IMG/VR virus record: IMGVR_UViG_3300025433_000001 | Coordinates: 1-57,510 of that record | DNA: 57,510 bases | Origin: a virus | Reading direction: 5' to 3' (one strand) | Shown here: positions 21,752 to 30,500 of the stretch, in pieces | Layout of the letters: each line of letters begins with the position of its first letter | Numbering within the stretch: position 1 is the stretch's first letter | Position numbers and translations under genes: made by a program | The notes under the pieces: model-generated | Told to the model about the DNA's origin: nothing | Seen by the model: only the letters and a program-made list of their open reading frames with translations | The model's database searches: none

Positions 21752-22405
21752 ATGACCTTAAAAGTAGACGCACTCGCAGGAACCCCGACCGCCGACGCAT
21801 ACGCCGTCCACAAGGAAGTAGAAATGACTCAGCAGAAAACGTGGACGTTCGGCGCAGTAGCCGCAGACGAAACCGTGGAAACCTGCTACCCTGTAGGATT
21901 CAACAGCACCACTGGTGATGCCGCCAAATGGATGGCACCCGCACCGACTGTAGTCACTGTCTCTGTAGACGGCACTATCGTTGTTAACGGAGTCGCTACC
22001 GCAAGTATTGATGTCAGTGCGGATACCGAGGCAATCGTTGCCGCGAAACTCCTCGCCATCGGCATCAAAGCAACCGTATCTGAAGCCAGCGACGTGTTTA
22101 CTGTAACGCTGGATGGCGACGCTCAAGTTTCTGTGATCCCCACGGTTACAGCCGCGAGCAACGTTGTTGTTGACGGCACGTCCTCGTACGGTACTCACAA
22201 CATCAAAGGTATCGTGTGGCCTGAGCCTATCGACCTCGATGACGCTCTCGAAGTGCAGAAGGTTTGCATGGTCGAGGGTAACGTCGATTTTGACGAATTG
22301 GAAGCAGTAGTTGCCGCTGGCGACGTGACTGCACTCAAAGCGGCTTGTCGTGAAGACCTTCTTCCGCGTGGCCTGAACGTACAAAACCTGACTCAGGTTC
22401 GCTAA
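21752..22405 (+). CDS. Head decoration protein, lambda gpD-like with insertion
   Basis: The 217-aa product lies between protease and capsid, the normal place of a trimeric decoration protein. The first 50 residues and the end (HNIKGIVWPEPIDLDD, VCMVEGNVDFDELEA) resemble the HDPD family. A ~75-residue Val/Ala/Thr-rich insertion (PTVVTVSVDGTIVVN to PTVTAASNVVVDG) looks like an added beta domain that would project from the capsid surface. GGAGAGAACA leader. Assignment from position and end pattern. Confidence 0.65.
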   Translation: MTLKVDALAGTPTADAYAVHKEVEMTQQKTWTFGAVAADETVETCYPVGFNSTTGDAAKWMAPAPTVVTVSVDGTIVVNGVATASIDVSADTEAIVAAKLLAIGIKATVSEASDVFTVTLDGDAQVSVIPTVTAASNVVVDGTSSYGTHNIKGIVWPEPIDLDDALEVQKVCMVEGNVDFDELEAVVAAGDVTALKAACREDLLPRGLNVQNLTQVR

Positions 22406-22433
22406 CTAAAATAGAAACACAGGAGGAAACACC

Positions 22434-23513
22434 ATGCCCGCTGATCCCGTAGAAGCCATTGAAACACGCGAACTGACCCGGTTAGTTAATCGGACTGAAC
22501 GCCCCCGCCGTGCACTCACCGCAATGCTCTTTCCAGATGCAACGCACCGCACATTGATGACCGAAACCGTCCAAGTGGACGAGTTGACGGGCGAAGACGA
22601 ACTCGCTCCGTTCATCGAAGTTAACGGCGAAGCCGTAAACGTCAGTCAGAACAACGGCCAGTCGTACACGTTTGCGACCCCGATGATCTCTGTCAAGCGT
22701 CCGCTTACGGCACAACAGCTCCTTTTCGAGCGGCGTGCTGGGAGCCCTATCGTGTTTTCCGACGGAGGAACCGATGTCGCTGGCGAAAACGCTATGCAAC
22801 AGATCGCTGACGACCTCGCAAAACTTGAAAAGGTTTGCAATAAGAGGGAAGAGTGGATGGTTGCTCAGGCACTGACCGGCTCCATCTCGTATTCCATCGA
22901 AGGCAAAGCGTCTTTCTCCATCGACATGCGTAAGCCTGCCGGAAATACCTTCGCGGCTCCTAACGGGTTGTGGAACGGCGGAAGCCCCGATCCTCGTGGC
23001 GACATCAAAATCATCCAGCGTCTCTGCAACACGAACGAAGTTGGTTCTGTTACGGACGCTATCGGTGACAGCACTGCCGCAGACGCGCTCGACGACCTCA
23101 TCACCGCCGAAACCGTTGTCCTCGATAAGGATGCCTCGATCTTCAACCCGAACACTTCCATGATCGCTACGTATGCCGAAAACGGCATGCGCTTCATTGG
23201 TGTTCTCGGTGGAGTCCGCTTCTGGGAGTACAACGCTTCCTACAAAGCAGACGGCACAGGCACTGTGACCACGTTCATCCGCGCCGGGTACTTCGAGTTC
23301 GTTCAGCTCACGCAGACCGCTCAGTCCAACCGCACGATGTTCTACGGTCGTATTCCTGACCTGAAGGCAATGCGCGAAGGTCTGGACGTTACCAAACGAC
23401 TCGCACGGGTTATTGAAAAAGAAGAGCCGAGTGTTCTCATCAATATCCTGAAGACCCGTCCTCTGCCGTGGTTCTACCGCGCTGACGAGAACGTGTCCAT
23501 GTCGGTCGTGTAA
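22434..23513 (+). CDS. Major capsid protein, lambda gpE-like HK97 fold
   Basis: 359 aa with an AGGAGGAAACACC leader, the strongest in the cluster, followed by a strong terminator. Regions typical of the lambda E family include MLFPDATHRTLMTETVQVDE, an E-loop-like region (PFIEVNGEAVNVSQ, SVKRPLTAQQLLFERRAG) and the end LKTRPLPWFYRADENVSMSVV. It builds the icosahedral shell. Pairing with a gpD-like protein and a ClpP-type protease is consistent with a lambda-type head. Confidence 0.93.
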   Translation: MPADPVEAIETRELTRLVNRTERPRRALTAMLFPDATHRTLMTETVQVDELTGEDELAPFIEVNGEAVNVSQNNGQSYTFATPMISVKRPLTAQQLLFERRAGSPIVFSDGGTDVAGENAMQQIADDLAKLEKVCNKREEWMVAQALTGSISYSIEGKASFSIDMRKPAGNTFAAPNGLWNGGSPDPRGDIKIIQRLCNTNEVGSVTDAIGDSTAADALDDLITAETVVLDKDASIFNPNTSMIATYAENGMRFIGVLGGVRFWEYNASYKADGTGTVTTFIRAGYFEFVQLTQTAQSNRTMFYGRIPDLKAMREGLDVTKRLARVIEKEEPSVLINILKTRPLPWFYRADENVSMSVV

Positions 23514-23541
23514 TCCCCGCCGAAAAGCAAAGAGCAAAATC

Positions 23542-23573
23542 AAAAGGGGGAGCTTAAACAACTCCCCCTTTTT
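23542..23573 (+). terminator. Rho-independent terminator after capsid gene
   Basis: A perfect 11-bp stem, AAAAGGGGGAG and CTCCCCCTTTT, encloses a 10-nt loop and runs into TTTTTT. It lies 28 bp after the capsid stop, probably limiting readthrough so that the capsid message is more abundant than the neck and tail genes. It is symmetrical enough to act in both directions. Confidence 0.9.
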
Positions 23574-23598
23574 TAACCTAAAAAAGGAGACACAGAAG

Positions 23599-24102
23599 AT
23601 GACTGAAGCAGTAAAAAAATACGTGTGCACCATGAACCTACGCCCCGTGAAAGGGAACACTAAGCTGATCTTAGCGGGCACCCCGTTCGACGCGACTATT
23701 CTCGACAACCATACTCGCGAGGTGTTCGAGGAGCGTGGCGACCTCAAGGAATTCTGTATTGACGTTGAAGCTAACGATGTGCCGGACGCGCCGAAAGTAG
23801 TCGCCAAGAAATCGGCAAAAGAGCAGATCGCAGAACTTAAAGCCGACGCGAAGGAAAAGTTTGACGCGGAACTCGAAGGACGGTCGTTAAAGGACGTTCA
23901 GGCATCGTTTAGCGAAGCCGAAGCGAAAGCATCCAACAAGCCCACCGGTATCTTTAACAAGATTGCTGACGAGCTCGAAGGCATGAACCTTGACGAGTTG
24001 GACGCTATCCACGCAGACATCTGCGCTGAGAACGAACTGACAGCCCCCGACGCTTTTGAAAGTATCGAGGAAGCTGTCGCAAAACTGACTAGCGAGTCCT
24101 AA
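23599..24102 (+). CDS. Head-completion-region protein, 167 aa
   Basis: The N-terminal 60 residues form a small beta domain (KYVCTMNLRPVKGNTKLIL); the rest is acidic helical (AKKSAKEQIAELKADAKEK, DELEGMNLDELDAIH). Position directly after the capsid is typical of lambda FI-like or connector-assembly proteins. AAAGGAGACACAGAAG leader. Family not certain. Confidence 0.6.
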   Translation: MTEAVKKYVCTMNLRPVKGNTKLILAGTPFDATILDNHTREVFEERGDLKEFCIDVEANDVPDAPKVVAKKSAKEQIAELKADAKEKFDAELEGRSLKDVQASFSEAEAKASNKPTGIFNKIADELEGMNLDELDAIHADICAENELTAPDAFESIEEAVAKLTSES

Positions 24103-24103
24103 A

Positions 24104-24607
24104 GTGGTCGAGCCCCTCTATAACGAGACGTTGGACAGCCTGCTAAAGATCGTAAGGATCGAACCGGCAGACGACGACAACACCCTTGCGGCCATTTATC
24201 AGGCCGTCAGGGACGTTAGATTGGGGCTCTTCACCCGCTTAGGCAAAACGCGAGCCCTTGAAATACAGGGGTACGCTCTTATCGACAACCCGACCACCGA
24301 CGACGAGACTACCCGCTCCACGGCGGCAAGTGCCGAAGCTCTGTGGACATACGTACTGCTCATCCAGAGACTGCCCGTTATTTTCATGGACAACGCCGCG
24401 TCCACCGGCGACGCATTTAACGAAGAGCCGCTGACGCGAGACGCATCAAGCGCACACACTTTTATCAACTCCCTCAAGGCTCAACTGGAAGAGGCGTTAC
24501 AGGCGATCTCTACGGACGTTTCCGAGCTCAACAAATCTTTCAAGTCCTCCTTAAACGGCCCTGAAGTTCCTTACCTCCTATCCCAGAACCACATAGGGTT
24601 AACGTAA
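24104..24607 (+). CDS. Probable head-tail connector protein, 167 aa
   Basis: A GTG start lies just after the previous stop (TAAAGTG), so translation is probably coupled. Mostly helical (LDSLLKIVRIEP, IYQAVRDVRLGLFTRLG), as in gp6/FII-type connector adaptors which have a helical bundle. The order capsid, small protein, adaptor, tail terminator, tail tube fits. Sequence signature is weak. Confidence 0.55.
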   Translation: MVEPLYNETLDSLLKIVRIEPADDDNTLAAIYQAVRDVRLGLFTRLGKTRALEIQGYALIDNPTTDDETTRSTAASAEALWTYVLLIQRLPVIFMDNAASTGDAFNEEPLTRDASSAHTFINSLKAQLEEALQAISTDVSELNKSFKSSLNGPEVPYLLSQNHIGLT

Positions 24608-25551
24608 TGAGAACTGAGATCCAAAACAGACTCTATCAACTGTGTATCGCCGGTACATTCGCTACCGTGACATACGACGCTGTTACCAAGCTCGCCACGA
24701 AAAGTGAGGCGACAACAGTCCCCGCCACAACAAGCTCTGATGCAGTTCCGGCAGGCCTTCAGGAGCCTATCGAGTGGAAAGACTCAGGGACGACTGAGAA
24801 CGGCGAGAAGGTGTATTATGACGCATCTGAAGCCTATGCGTACTGGAACGACGGCACGGACTGGCAGATAACGATTAAAGGTGACGTAGGGGGGAGTCCG
24901 ACGAACTATTTCAAGGTGCAGGACTATCCCGATACGATTACGCTCATTAAGGACGGGGTTAGCGACAGTGTTGTGTCTTATACCGGCCTTGACAGTCTAT
25001 CTCGACCACAGTACGAAAACGCAACGGAGGAAGTGCGTTTTCAAAGGACATACAGAGACGAGTGGAAAGCCTTTTTTCATCAAGCAGCGGGCCCAAGTCT
25101 TTCTGTATTGTCGTCAGAATACCTTCCACCAAAAGACGGGTGGGATGGTGGATTATCGCTCGCATACACAATCCCAACCGATCAATATGTTGGAGTTGGC
25201 ACGTTCTCAGGCACCATCGTAGAGTCCTCCGCAGTCATCCCCGCCGTCCTCGACATCCCCCACGTCGTAGTGAACGAAGTTTCCGGCACACTGACACGTA
25301 GCGTGAAGGCAGGGGCGCGGTCGAGCAACGCGTCTATGGAGAACTGGATCTTCGAGGCACGCTTAAAATTTAAAAATGAAGTATCTGTTGATTACTTCTT
25401 GAAGAACGAATTGAAAATGGTATCTTTCGTGAAAGATAACGAACGAGTAACGGCAGTTTCGACAGGTTTCCCTGTCGTACAGCCGCCTCGACAAAAACCG
25501 CATAACGGCACAGAGATGGTAATTACTTTTTCTGTCAATACAAGGAGGTAG
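24607..25551 (+). CDS. Tail-terminator-position protein carrying an inserted duplicated domain, 314 aa
   Basis: Overlaps the preceding stop (TAATG). The N-terminus (MRTEIQNRLYQLCIAGTFA) and the C-terminal part (VNEVSGTLTRSVKAG, WIFEARLKFKNEVSVDYF) would by themselves make a ~150-aa protein of the size and place of a tail terminator. Residues about 38-203 are an insertion beginning SSDAVPAGLQ and ending VGTFSGTI. It is homologous to residues about 283-458 of the 881-aa distal tail protein, with one 40-nt stretch 39/40 identical. The insertion is probably a virion surface domain. Confidence 0.7.
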   Translation: MRTEIQNRLYQLCIAGTFATVTYDAVTKLATKSEATTVPATTSSDAVPAGLQEPIEWKDSGTTENGEKVYYDASEAYAYWNDGTDWQITIKGDVGGSPTNYFKVQDYPDTITLIKDGVSDSVVSYTGLDSLSRPQYENATEEVRFQRTYRDEWKAFFHQAAGPSLSVLSSEYLPPKDGWDGGLSLAYTIPTDQYVGVGTFSGTIVESSAVIPAVLDIPHVVVNEVSGTLTRSVKAGARSSNASMENWIFEARLKFKNEVSVDYFLKNELKMVSFVKDNERVTAVSTGFPVVQPPRQKPHNGTEMVITFSVNTRR

Positions 25552-25554
25552 AAA

Positions 25555-26400
25555 ATGGGACGAGGCATAGACACATCAGGCGAACATTCTGTCGAGAGTT
25601 ATCAACTCGGTCGTGGAAAACTATATGCGGCACTGCTCGACGCAACAGGGCACCCGAAATCGTTTGAGGACTTGGGCAATGTCCCGGAACTCACGGCATC
25701 GGTAGAGTCCGAAAAACTCGATCACTTCGGTTCCCGCTCGGGTCTGAAGACGCTCGACAAATCCGTCGTGGTACAGGTTACCACGGAACTCGGATTCCAG
25801 TTGGAAGACATCAATTTCAACAACCTCGCACGCTTTTTCTCCGGCGACACCGCCGCATACACCAACCCAGCTATTGCTGGTGTCGTGGACGCTCCTTTGG
25901 TGGACGCCGCCGACCTCGTAGCGAACGCGTGGTACATGCTCCGCACGCCCACCGGCCCTGCGTTCGGCATCACTGCGACCAACGCTCTGGTTATTGAAAG
26001 CACCAACGATACTCCGGTAGTGCTGACCGCGACTACGGACTACACCGTGGACGAAGTCTCGGGACAGGTGTTCATCAAGAGCTCCACCGCTGTGGATGCC
26101 ATCATCGCCGCAGGTGTGGACGGTCTCACGTTCACGCTGACCGCCGACGCCACCGCCACTACGGTCGATCAACTGACCATCTTGTCCAACACTGAGCTGA
26201 ACGTCGCCCTGCGCTTCGTTCTCGAAGAAGCGGACTCGGGTAAGCAAGTCGTTTACGACTACCACCAAGTCGCCCTGTCCTCGGACGGCGACTACAGCCT
26301 CATCTCGGACGAGTTCGCTCAGCTCCCGATGACTGCTTCGGTGGAAGAAAACGACGCGTACACCAACGTCGCGGACGTTTACTATCCTGTCACTCAGTAA
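25555..26400 (+). CDS. Major tail tube protein, 281 aa
   Basis: Opens with the tail-tube pattern ESYQLGRGKLYAALLDATG, then FEDLGNVPELTASVESEKLDHFGSRSG and KSVVVQVTTELGFQLEDI. The middle contains NDTPVVLTATTDYTVDEVSGQVFI, a signature I associate with gpV-like siphophage tubes. AAGGAGGTAGAAA leader. A strong terminator follows. It polymerises around the tape measure. Confidence 0.9.
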   Translation: MGRGIDTSGEHSVESYQLGRGKLYAALLDATGHPKSFEDLGNVPELTASVESEKLDHFGSRSGLKTLDKSVVVQVTTELGFQLEDINFNNLARFFSGDTAAYTNPAIAGVVDAPLVDAADLVANAWYMLRTPTGPAFGITATNALVIESTNDTPVVLTATTDYTVDEVSGQVFIKSSTAVDAIIAAGVDGLTFTLTADATATTVDQLTILSNTELNVALRFVLEEADSGKQVVYDYHQVALSSDGDYSLISDEFAQLPMTASVEENDAYTNVADVYYPVTQ

Positions 26401-26420
26401 ACTGAATTGACAGAAACAAG

Positions 26421-26447
26421 AAAACCCCCTTCATGGGGGTTTTTTTG
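26421..26447 (+). terminator. Rho-independent terminator after tail tube gene
   Basis: Stem AAAACCCCC/GGGGGTTTT with the loop TTCAT, followed by further T residues. It lies 20 bp after the tail tube stop. As with the capsid gene, each of the two most abundant virion proteins is followed by a terminator. Confidence 0.9.
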
Positions 26448-26486
26448 TGTAGACTACAAACAAGCACAAGGGGTACAGTCTGGGGC

Positions 26487-26630
26487 ATGAGATTGAAAAC
26501 CATAACTAAATACCTATCATATGCAGTATCCGACGAGGGTAAAGTGTTCTCTACAAAGTTTAAGCACTTAGGAAGGCCTCCGAGGGAGCTAAAGTCAGGG
26601 GGAACACGAAGAAAATACAAGCATTTTTAA
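26487..26630 (+). pseudogene. NUMOD4-like orphan fragment, 47 aa
   Basis: The 47 residues (KTITKYLSYAVSDEGKVFST then GRPPRELKSGG) resemble the NUMOD4 DNA-binding module that normally opens HNH homing endonucleases (YxVSNxGxVxS). No HNH domain follows; the frame stops after KYKHF. No convincing ribosome site is visible. It sits between tail tube and chaperone genes, a usual site for homing genes, so it is probably the remnant of an eroded endonuclease. Confidence 0.55.
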
Positions 26631-26678
26631 TAGGAAAACAAAGAGACCAACGAGACCAACCAAAAGGAGCCGAAGACC

Positions 26679-27254
26679 ATGAATAACCTGTGTAAAAAGA
26701 GTAAAGTAACGAAGACGATCCACGGTGAAGATGTTAATTTCTACGCCATTCCTATGGGAACAGTTTTCAAATTCAAACACCTGTCCAAGAAAGCGTCCGG
26801 TTTTCTGGCGACCCTCTTCGCGGACGAGTCTAAAGATGTTACCGTAGAGTCGTACACCGGCCCGTCCGATCAGAAAGACGAAAAGGGCGACGCGTACACG
26901 CAGACGCAAAGCACAACCAAGGAAATTTCAGCGAGCCTCGCATCCCTGCGAGCCAAGCAAAAAGCGGACAGCGTCGAAGGGTTCGTTGACTCTCTTTTTG
27001 CGGACGACGCACAGGAACTCCTCGTGGAGATTATCATTAAATCTGCCTCCGACACCTTCACGGATGCGGACGCCGCAGACCTCCTAGAAAACATGGATTC
27101 GGGCTCCTTTGCACAGTACCTTTTCGGCGCGTTTGAGGCATCTAAGGAGGGCTTCGCCGGGCTGGGAAAGTCCTTATCCCTCCTCGGCAACTTCGGAAAG
27201 ATAAAAGAGGCCGTAGCGGTAGGAACCGACGCACTGAAAAAAGTGACCGAGTAG
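26679..27254 (+). CDS. Tail assembly chaperone (gpG-like), 191 aa
   Basis: Placed between tube and tape measure as gpG always is. Helical and acidic (SLASLRAKQKADSVEGFVDSLF, SASDTFTDADAADLLENM). Near its end the codons CTG AAA AAA GTG provide an A-run on which ribosomes can slip back, joining the next frame. Leader AAAAGGAGCCGAAGACC. It binds the tape measure and recruits tube subunits; not part of the mature virion. Confidence 0.85.
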   Translation: MNNLCKKSKVTKTIHGEDVNFYAIPMGTVFKFKHLSKKASGFLATLFADESKDVTVESYTGPSDQKDEKGDAYTQTQSTTKEISASLASLRAKQKADSVEGFVDSLFADDAQELLVEIIIKSASDTFTDADAADLLENMDSGSFAQYLFGAFEASKEGFAGLGKSLSLLGNFGKIKEAVAVGTDALKKVTE

Positions 27255-27577
27255 TCTCGGAAGATGTTTGGACAGCCCTCTTTGACGCGGTAATTTACTG
27301 CGTTTCGATGGGCTTCTCCGAAGGGAGTATAGAGACCATGACGCCGAGCACCTTTCAGGAGGTGTATCGGTCGTTGAAGCAAAAGGAAGCGGCGGACAAC
27401 TTGAACCTGTTAGCACTGTTCAATCAGGCAGGCAACGGCACGAAACAGTCTATCAAGGCGTTCACTGAGGATTTGAGTGTGTGGTTGCCTGAAGCCAAAA
27501 GCAACGAAGGTTCAAGATTGTCGGGGTACAAGGCACTCCTTCAAGGGAAGAAAATAGGCAAGAGCGGGAGAAAATAA
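27236..27577 (+). CDS. -1 frameshift extension of tail chaperone (gpGT-like)
   Basis: In the -1 frame the reading runs open from the A-run (GAAAAAAG, 27236-27243) with no stop to 27577, giving KSDRVVSEDVWTALFDAVI and then SMGFSEGSIETMTP, about 112 extra residues. No good independent start or SD is present, although an ATG exists at 27308. The product would be a ~300-aa G-T fusion, as in lambda, made at a few per cent. The slip site is G-AAA-AAA-G, which is less canonical than GGGAAAG but A-rich sites are known. Confidence 0.8.
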   Translation, partial: EKSDRVVSEDVWTALFDAVIYCVSMGFSEGSIETMTPSTFQEVYRSLKQKEAADNLNLLALFNQAGNGTKQSIKAFTEDLSVWLPEAKSNEGSRLSGYKALLQGKKIGKSGRK

Positions 27578-27578
27578 G

Positions 27579-30500
27579 ATGGGCGCAGAAATCGAAGGTC
27601 TCCAGTACAATGTCAATTTGGGCGGGAACGTAGATGCTCAGCTTCAGGCCACCCTTGCCAAGATCAAAGAGGTCAAGGCCGCGCTCGACGGACTCGGAAG
27701 CAGTGCAAAAACCACTGCCGTAAAAGCCCCCAGAGCCACAGACACTACGTCCCAGAACAAGAAGGCGCAGGAGAGCATCACGAAGCTGTCTCAGGACGAG
27801 TTGCGAGTACAGCACAAGATACTGACAGCCCGTAAAAAAGTAACTCAGCAGAACAAGGAAGCCGCGAGGATTTCTCAGCGGGCACAAAAGGCGGAAAGAG
27901 CCCACATAGCCGCTGTAGCAAGAGCGGACAAGGCGCGGCGTGCGGCTTTTGACAGAGAAACGACCGCAACAGCCCAACAGCGTAACAAAGAGGCGACACA
28001 GTCGGCGGATAAGAAAGCCCTCGCAAATTCCAAAGCGTTAAAAGCGGACATGATAGAACGGGCTCGTATAGCCGACACTATGAAGCCGATAACCGCTGAA
28101 GACGCCAACGCACAGGCTACCCAAAAGAACCTACAAGCATCCAACGCCCTTGCCGTAAAGAGAGCGCAGATAAACCAGCTCGTGGAAAAAGGGAACATCA
28201 CCCACCGCGCCGCCGCCGAGCAGGTAGGTGTGTCTGCGGCTCAGGCCAAAAAGCTCGGGCTGAATATGTGGGACGCGCAACACGCCGCCCGTCAGTTCCT
28301 TTTCACTTTCCGCCGACTCGTCGGCATCCTCGCCCTTTTCACACTCGCTCGAAAACTAGCGCAGGGGATTGGCGCGGCAGTCGGTCAGATGGTGTCCTTT
28401 AATGCGGAACTCGAATCGGCTGAAATCGGTATCGCGTCCATCGTCACGTCCATCGGGCAGATCCGAGACGGTACGGGGAAATTATTGACAGGTGCGGCGG
28501 CGTTTAATGTTGCGATGAGCGAGTCACGGGGTATCGTAAAACAGCTCCAGAAAGACGCGCTCGGCTCCATCGCCACATTCCAAGCACTCGTACAGTCTTA
28601 TCAAGTAGCAGTCGGGCCCGGCTTAGCCGCAGGTCTCGACCTTGACCAGATCCGCGAGGTCTCCAAACGACTGACGGAGGGAGCCCTCTCCCTCGGCGTC
28701 CCGCTGAACCAGCTTTCAGAAGAAATCCGTTCACTGCTTCAGGGAACGGCCACGGCCAAAAATACTCGAATCGCAGTTTTGTTCGGGGGAGCCAAGGAAG
28801 CGAACGAGGCTATCCGCAACGCTAAGGAGCAGGGCAATCTGTACGAAACCCTGACCGCCAAATTCGGGGGGATCGCTCTCGGTGCCGACGCCGCCGCACT
28901 TTCAATGAACGTGCTTAAATCCAATCTACAGGACACGGTTCAGATACTCCTCGCTCAGGGGGGCATCGAACAGTTCAACGCAGTCAAGGACTCTGTCCTC
29001 GCGCTGTCGCAGGCCATTAAGACCACAGACGCAGAAGGAACCCCCATCTTTGCCCCTGAAGCGTTGGGAATCGTACAGGAGATTGCAGGGACGTTGGCGG
29101 GGATCACCCTGTCGTTCCGTGAAATCTCCGACACAGGGCAGGTGCTCGTGCTCGTCCGAAACGTACTGGCTACTGTCGGCGACGTACTCAAAGTAATTGC
29201 CCCCCTCGCAACAGCCGTGTTTCAAGGACTCGTAACAGGTGCAAACAACGCGATAGCACCTCTGAGGATCGTCGCGGACTCTGTTCGAGCTATCGCACGC
29301 GTCTTGTCTCCCGACGGCGTGATTACCAAGGCACTAGCCATAACCGTTAAATGGCTCGTCGCGGGCGTGACGACGCTCGTTTTATGGGTGAAGCTAACGA
29401 AAACACTGGCCTTTTTGTGGGGCGCGAAAGGCATCCTTTTTAGTACTCAAAAAATAGGGATGGCAATAGCGGCAATCAACCGCGCCCTCTTGACCGTAAT
29501 AGGGACGCAAAGAGCCGCCGCAGTAGCCACGTTCGTTGTGCGTCTCCAGACTCAGGGGTGGGCAGTGGCAATGGCAGGGGTATCCGCGCAGGTATTGATA
29601 GTGGGCGGGCTACTCGTAGTCCTGTCTGCCGCACTGGCGTTCCTTATAACCAAAACAAAGCTGTGGGAAAACAGTATAGGTAGAGCCAACAAAGAGCTCA
29701 AGAAAACTTCAAAAGAAGCCGACTCCCTGAATAACATTATCGAAGGCGCGGACAGTAGTTGGGAAGATTCTAACGAGACTCTCAAGGATATAACGAAGCA
29801 GATTAAAACCATCGCGGAGGAGACGGCAAAAATCCGTTTCCTAGACCCCGTGACAGGGGACGCCAAGAAGTTGGTTGAAGTAGAGTACGACCGCGTGAAG
29901 GCACTCATGGATGCCACGAAACAAGAGCAAATATCTATAGCAAATGCGAAAGAGGAGGTCGTCCTTCTCAGAAAACGCAACGAAGAGATTTTAACAGGCA
30001 TCCGAGTTGTTGGACAGTCTCCCCCCAGACGAGGCAGGGACGAAGTCGGCGACTTAGCTCTTGAGCGGGCGGGGGTTCTCGCCGAAGAGGCACGGGCACT
30101 CGTGCGAATATCGGTGGCAGAGGACAAGATAGCCCAGAGAACATCCTCAGTGAACGCCTTGTTCAGTAAGACGCTTGAGCAAACCCTTACTACCCTCGAC
30201 TCGAAAGAGAAGATAGACCAACTCGACAAGGACACCGTAGCCTCCGCAGACAAATTGACAGCGGCAAAGCTGGCGCAGACCAGTCAGGCCGGAGCTGACG
30301 TGATCCTCGCCCAATTGAAAATAAAATTGCTCGACCAACAACTAGCGATCAACGAACGAGACGCACAAGCTAATGCTGACTCTTTGACAGCACAGAAACA
30401 GGCTGTGCAAGATACTGCGGATGAGTTAAGGGGCGCGGGAGGCTCAATACAGGGGCTCCAAGCCGAGATAGATACCTTGAAGGCTCCAGAAATAATTTCT

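Noticed and set aside
22482-23807. 441-aa ORF antisense to the capsid gene
   Set aside because: It spans the capsid gene, its terminator and the next gene; no SD or known domain.
27308-27577. Independent 89-aa gene
   Set aside because: The ATG has no SD and the frame is open upstream to the slip site, so it is better explained as the frameshift extension.
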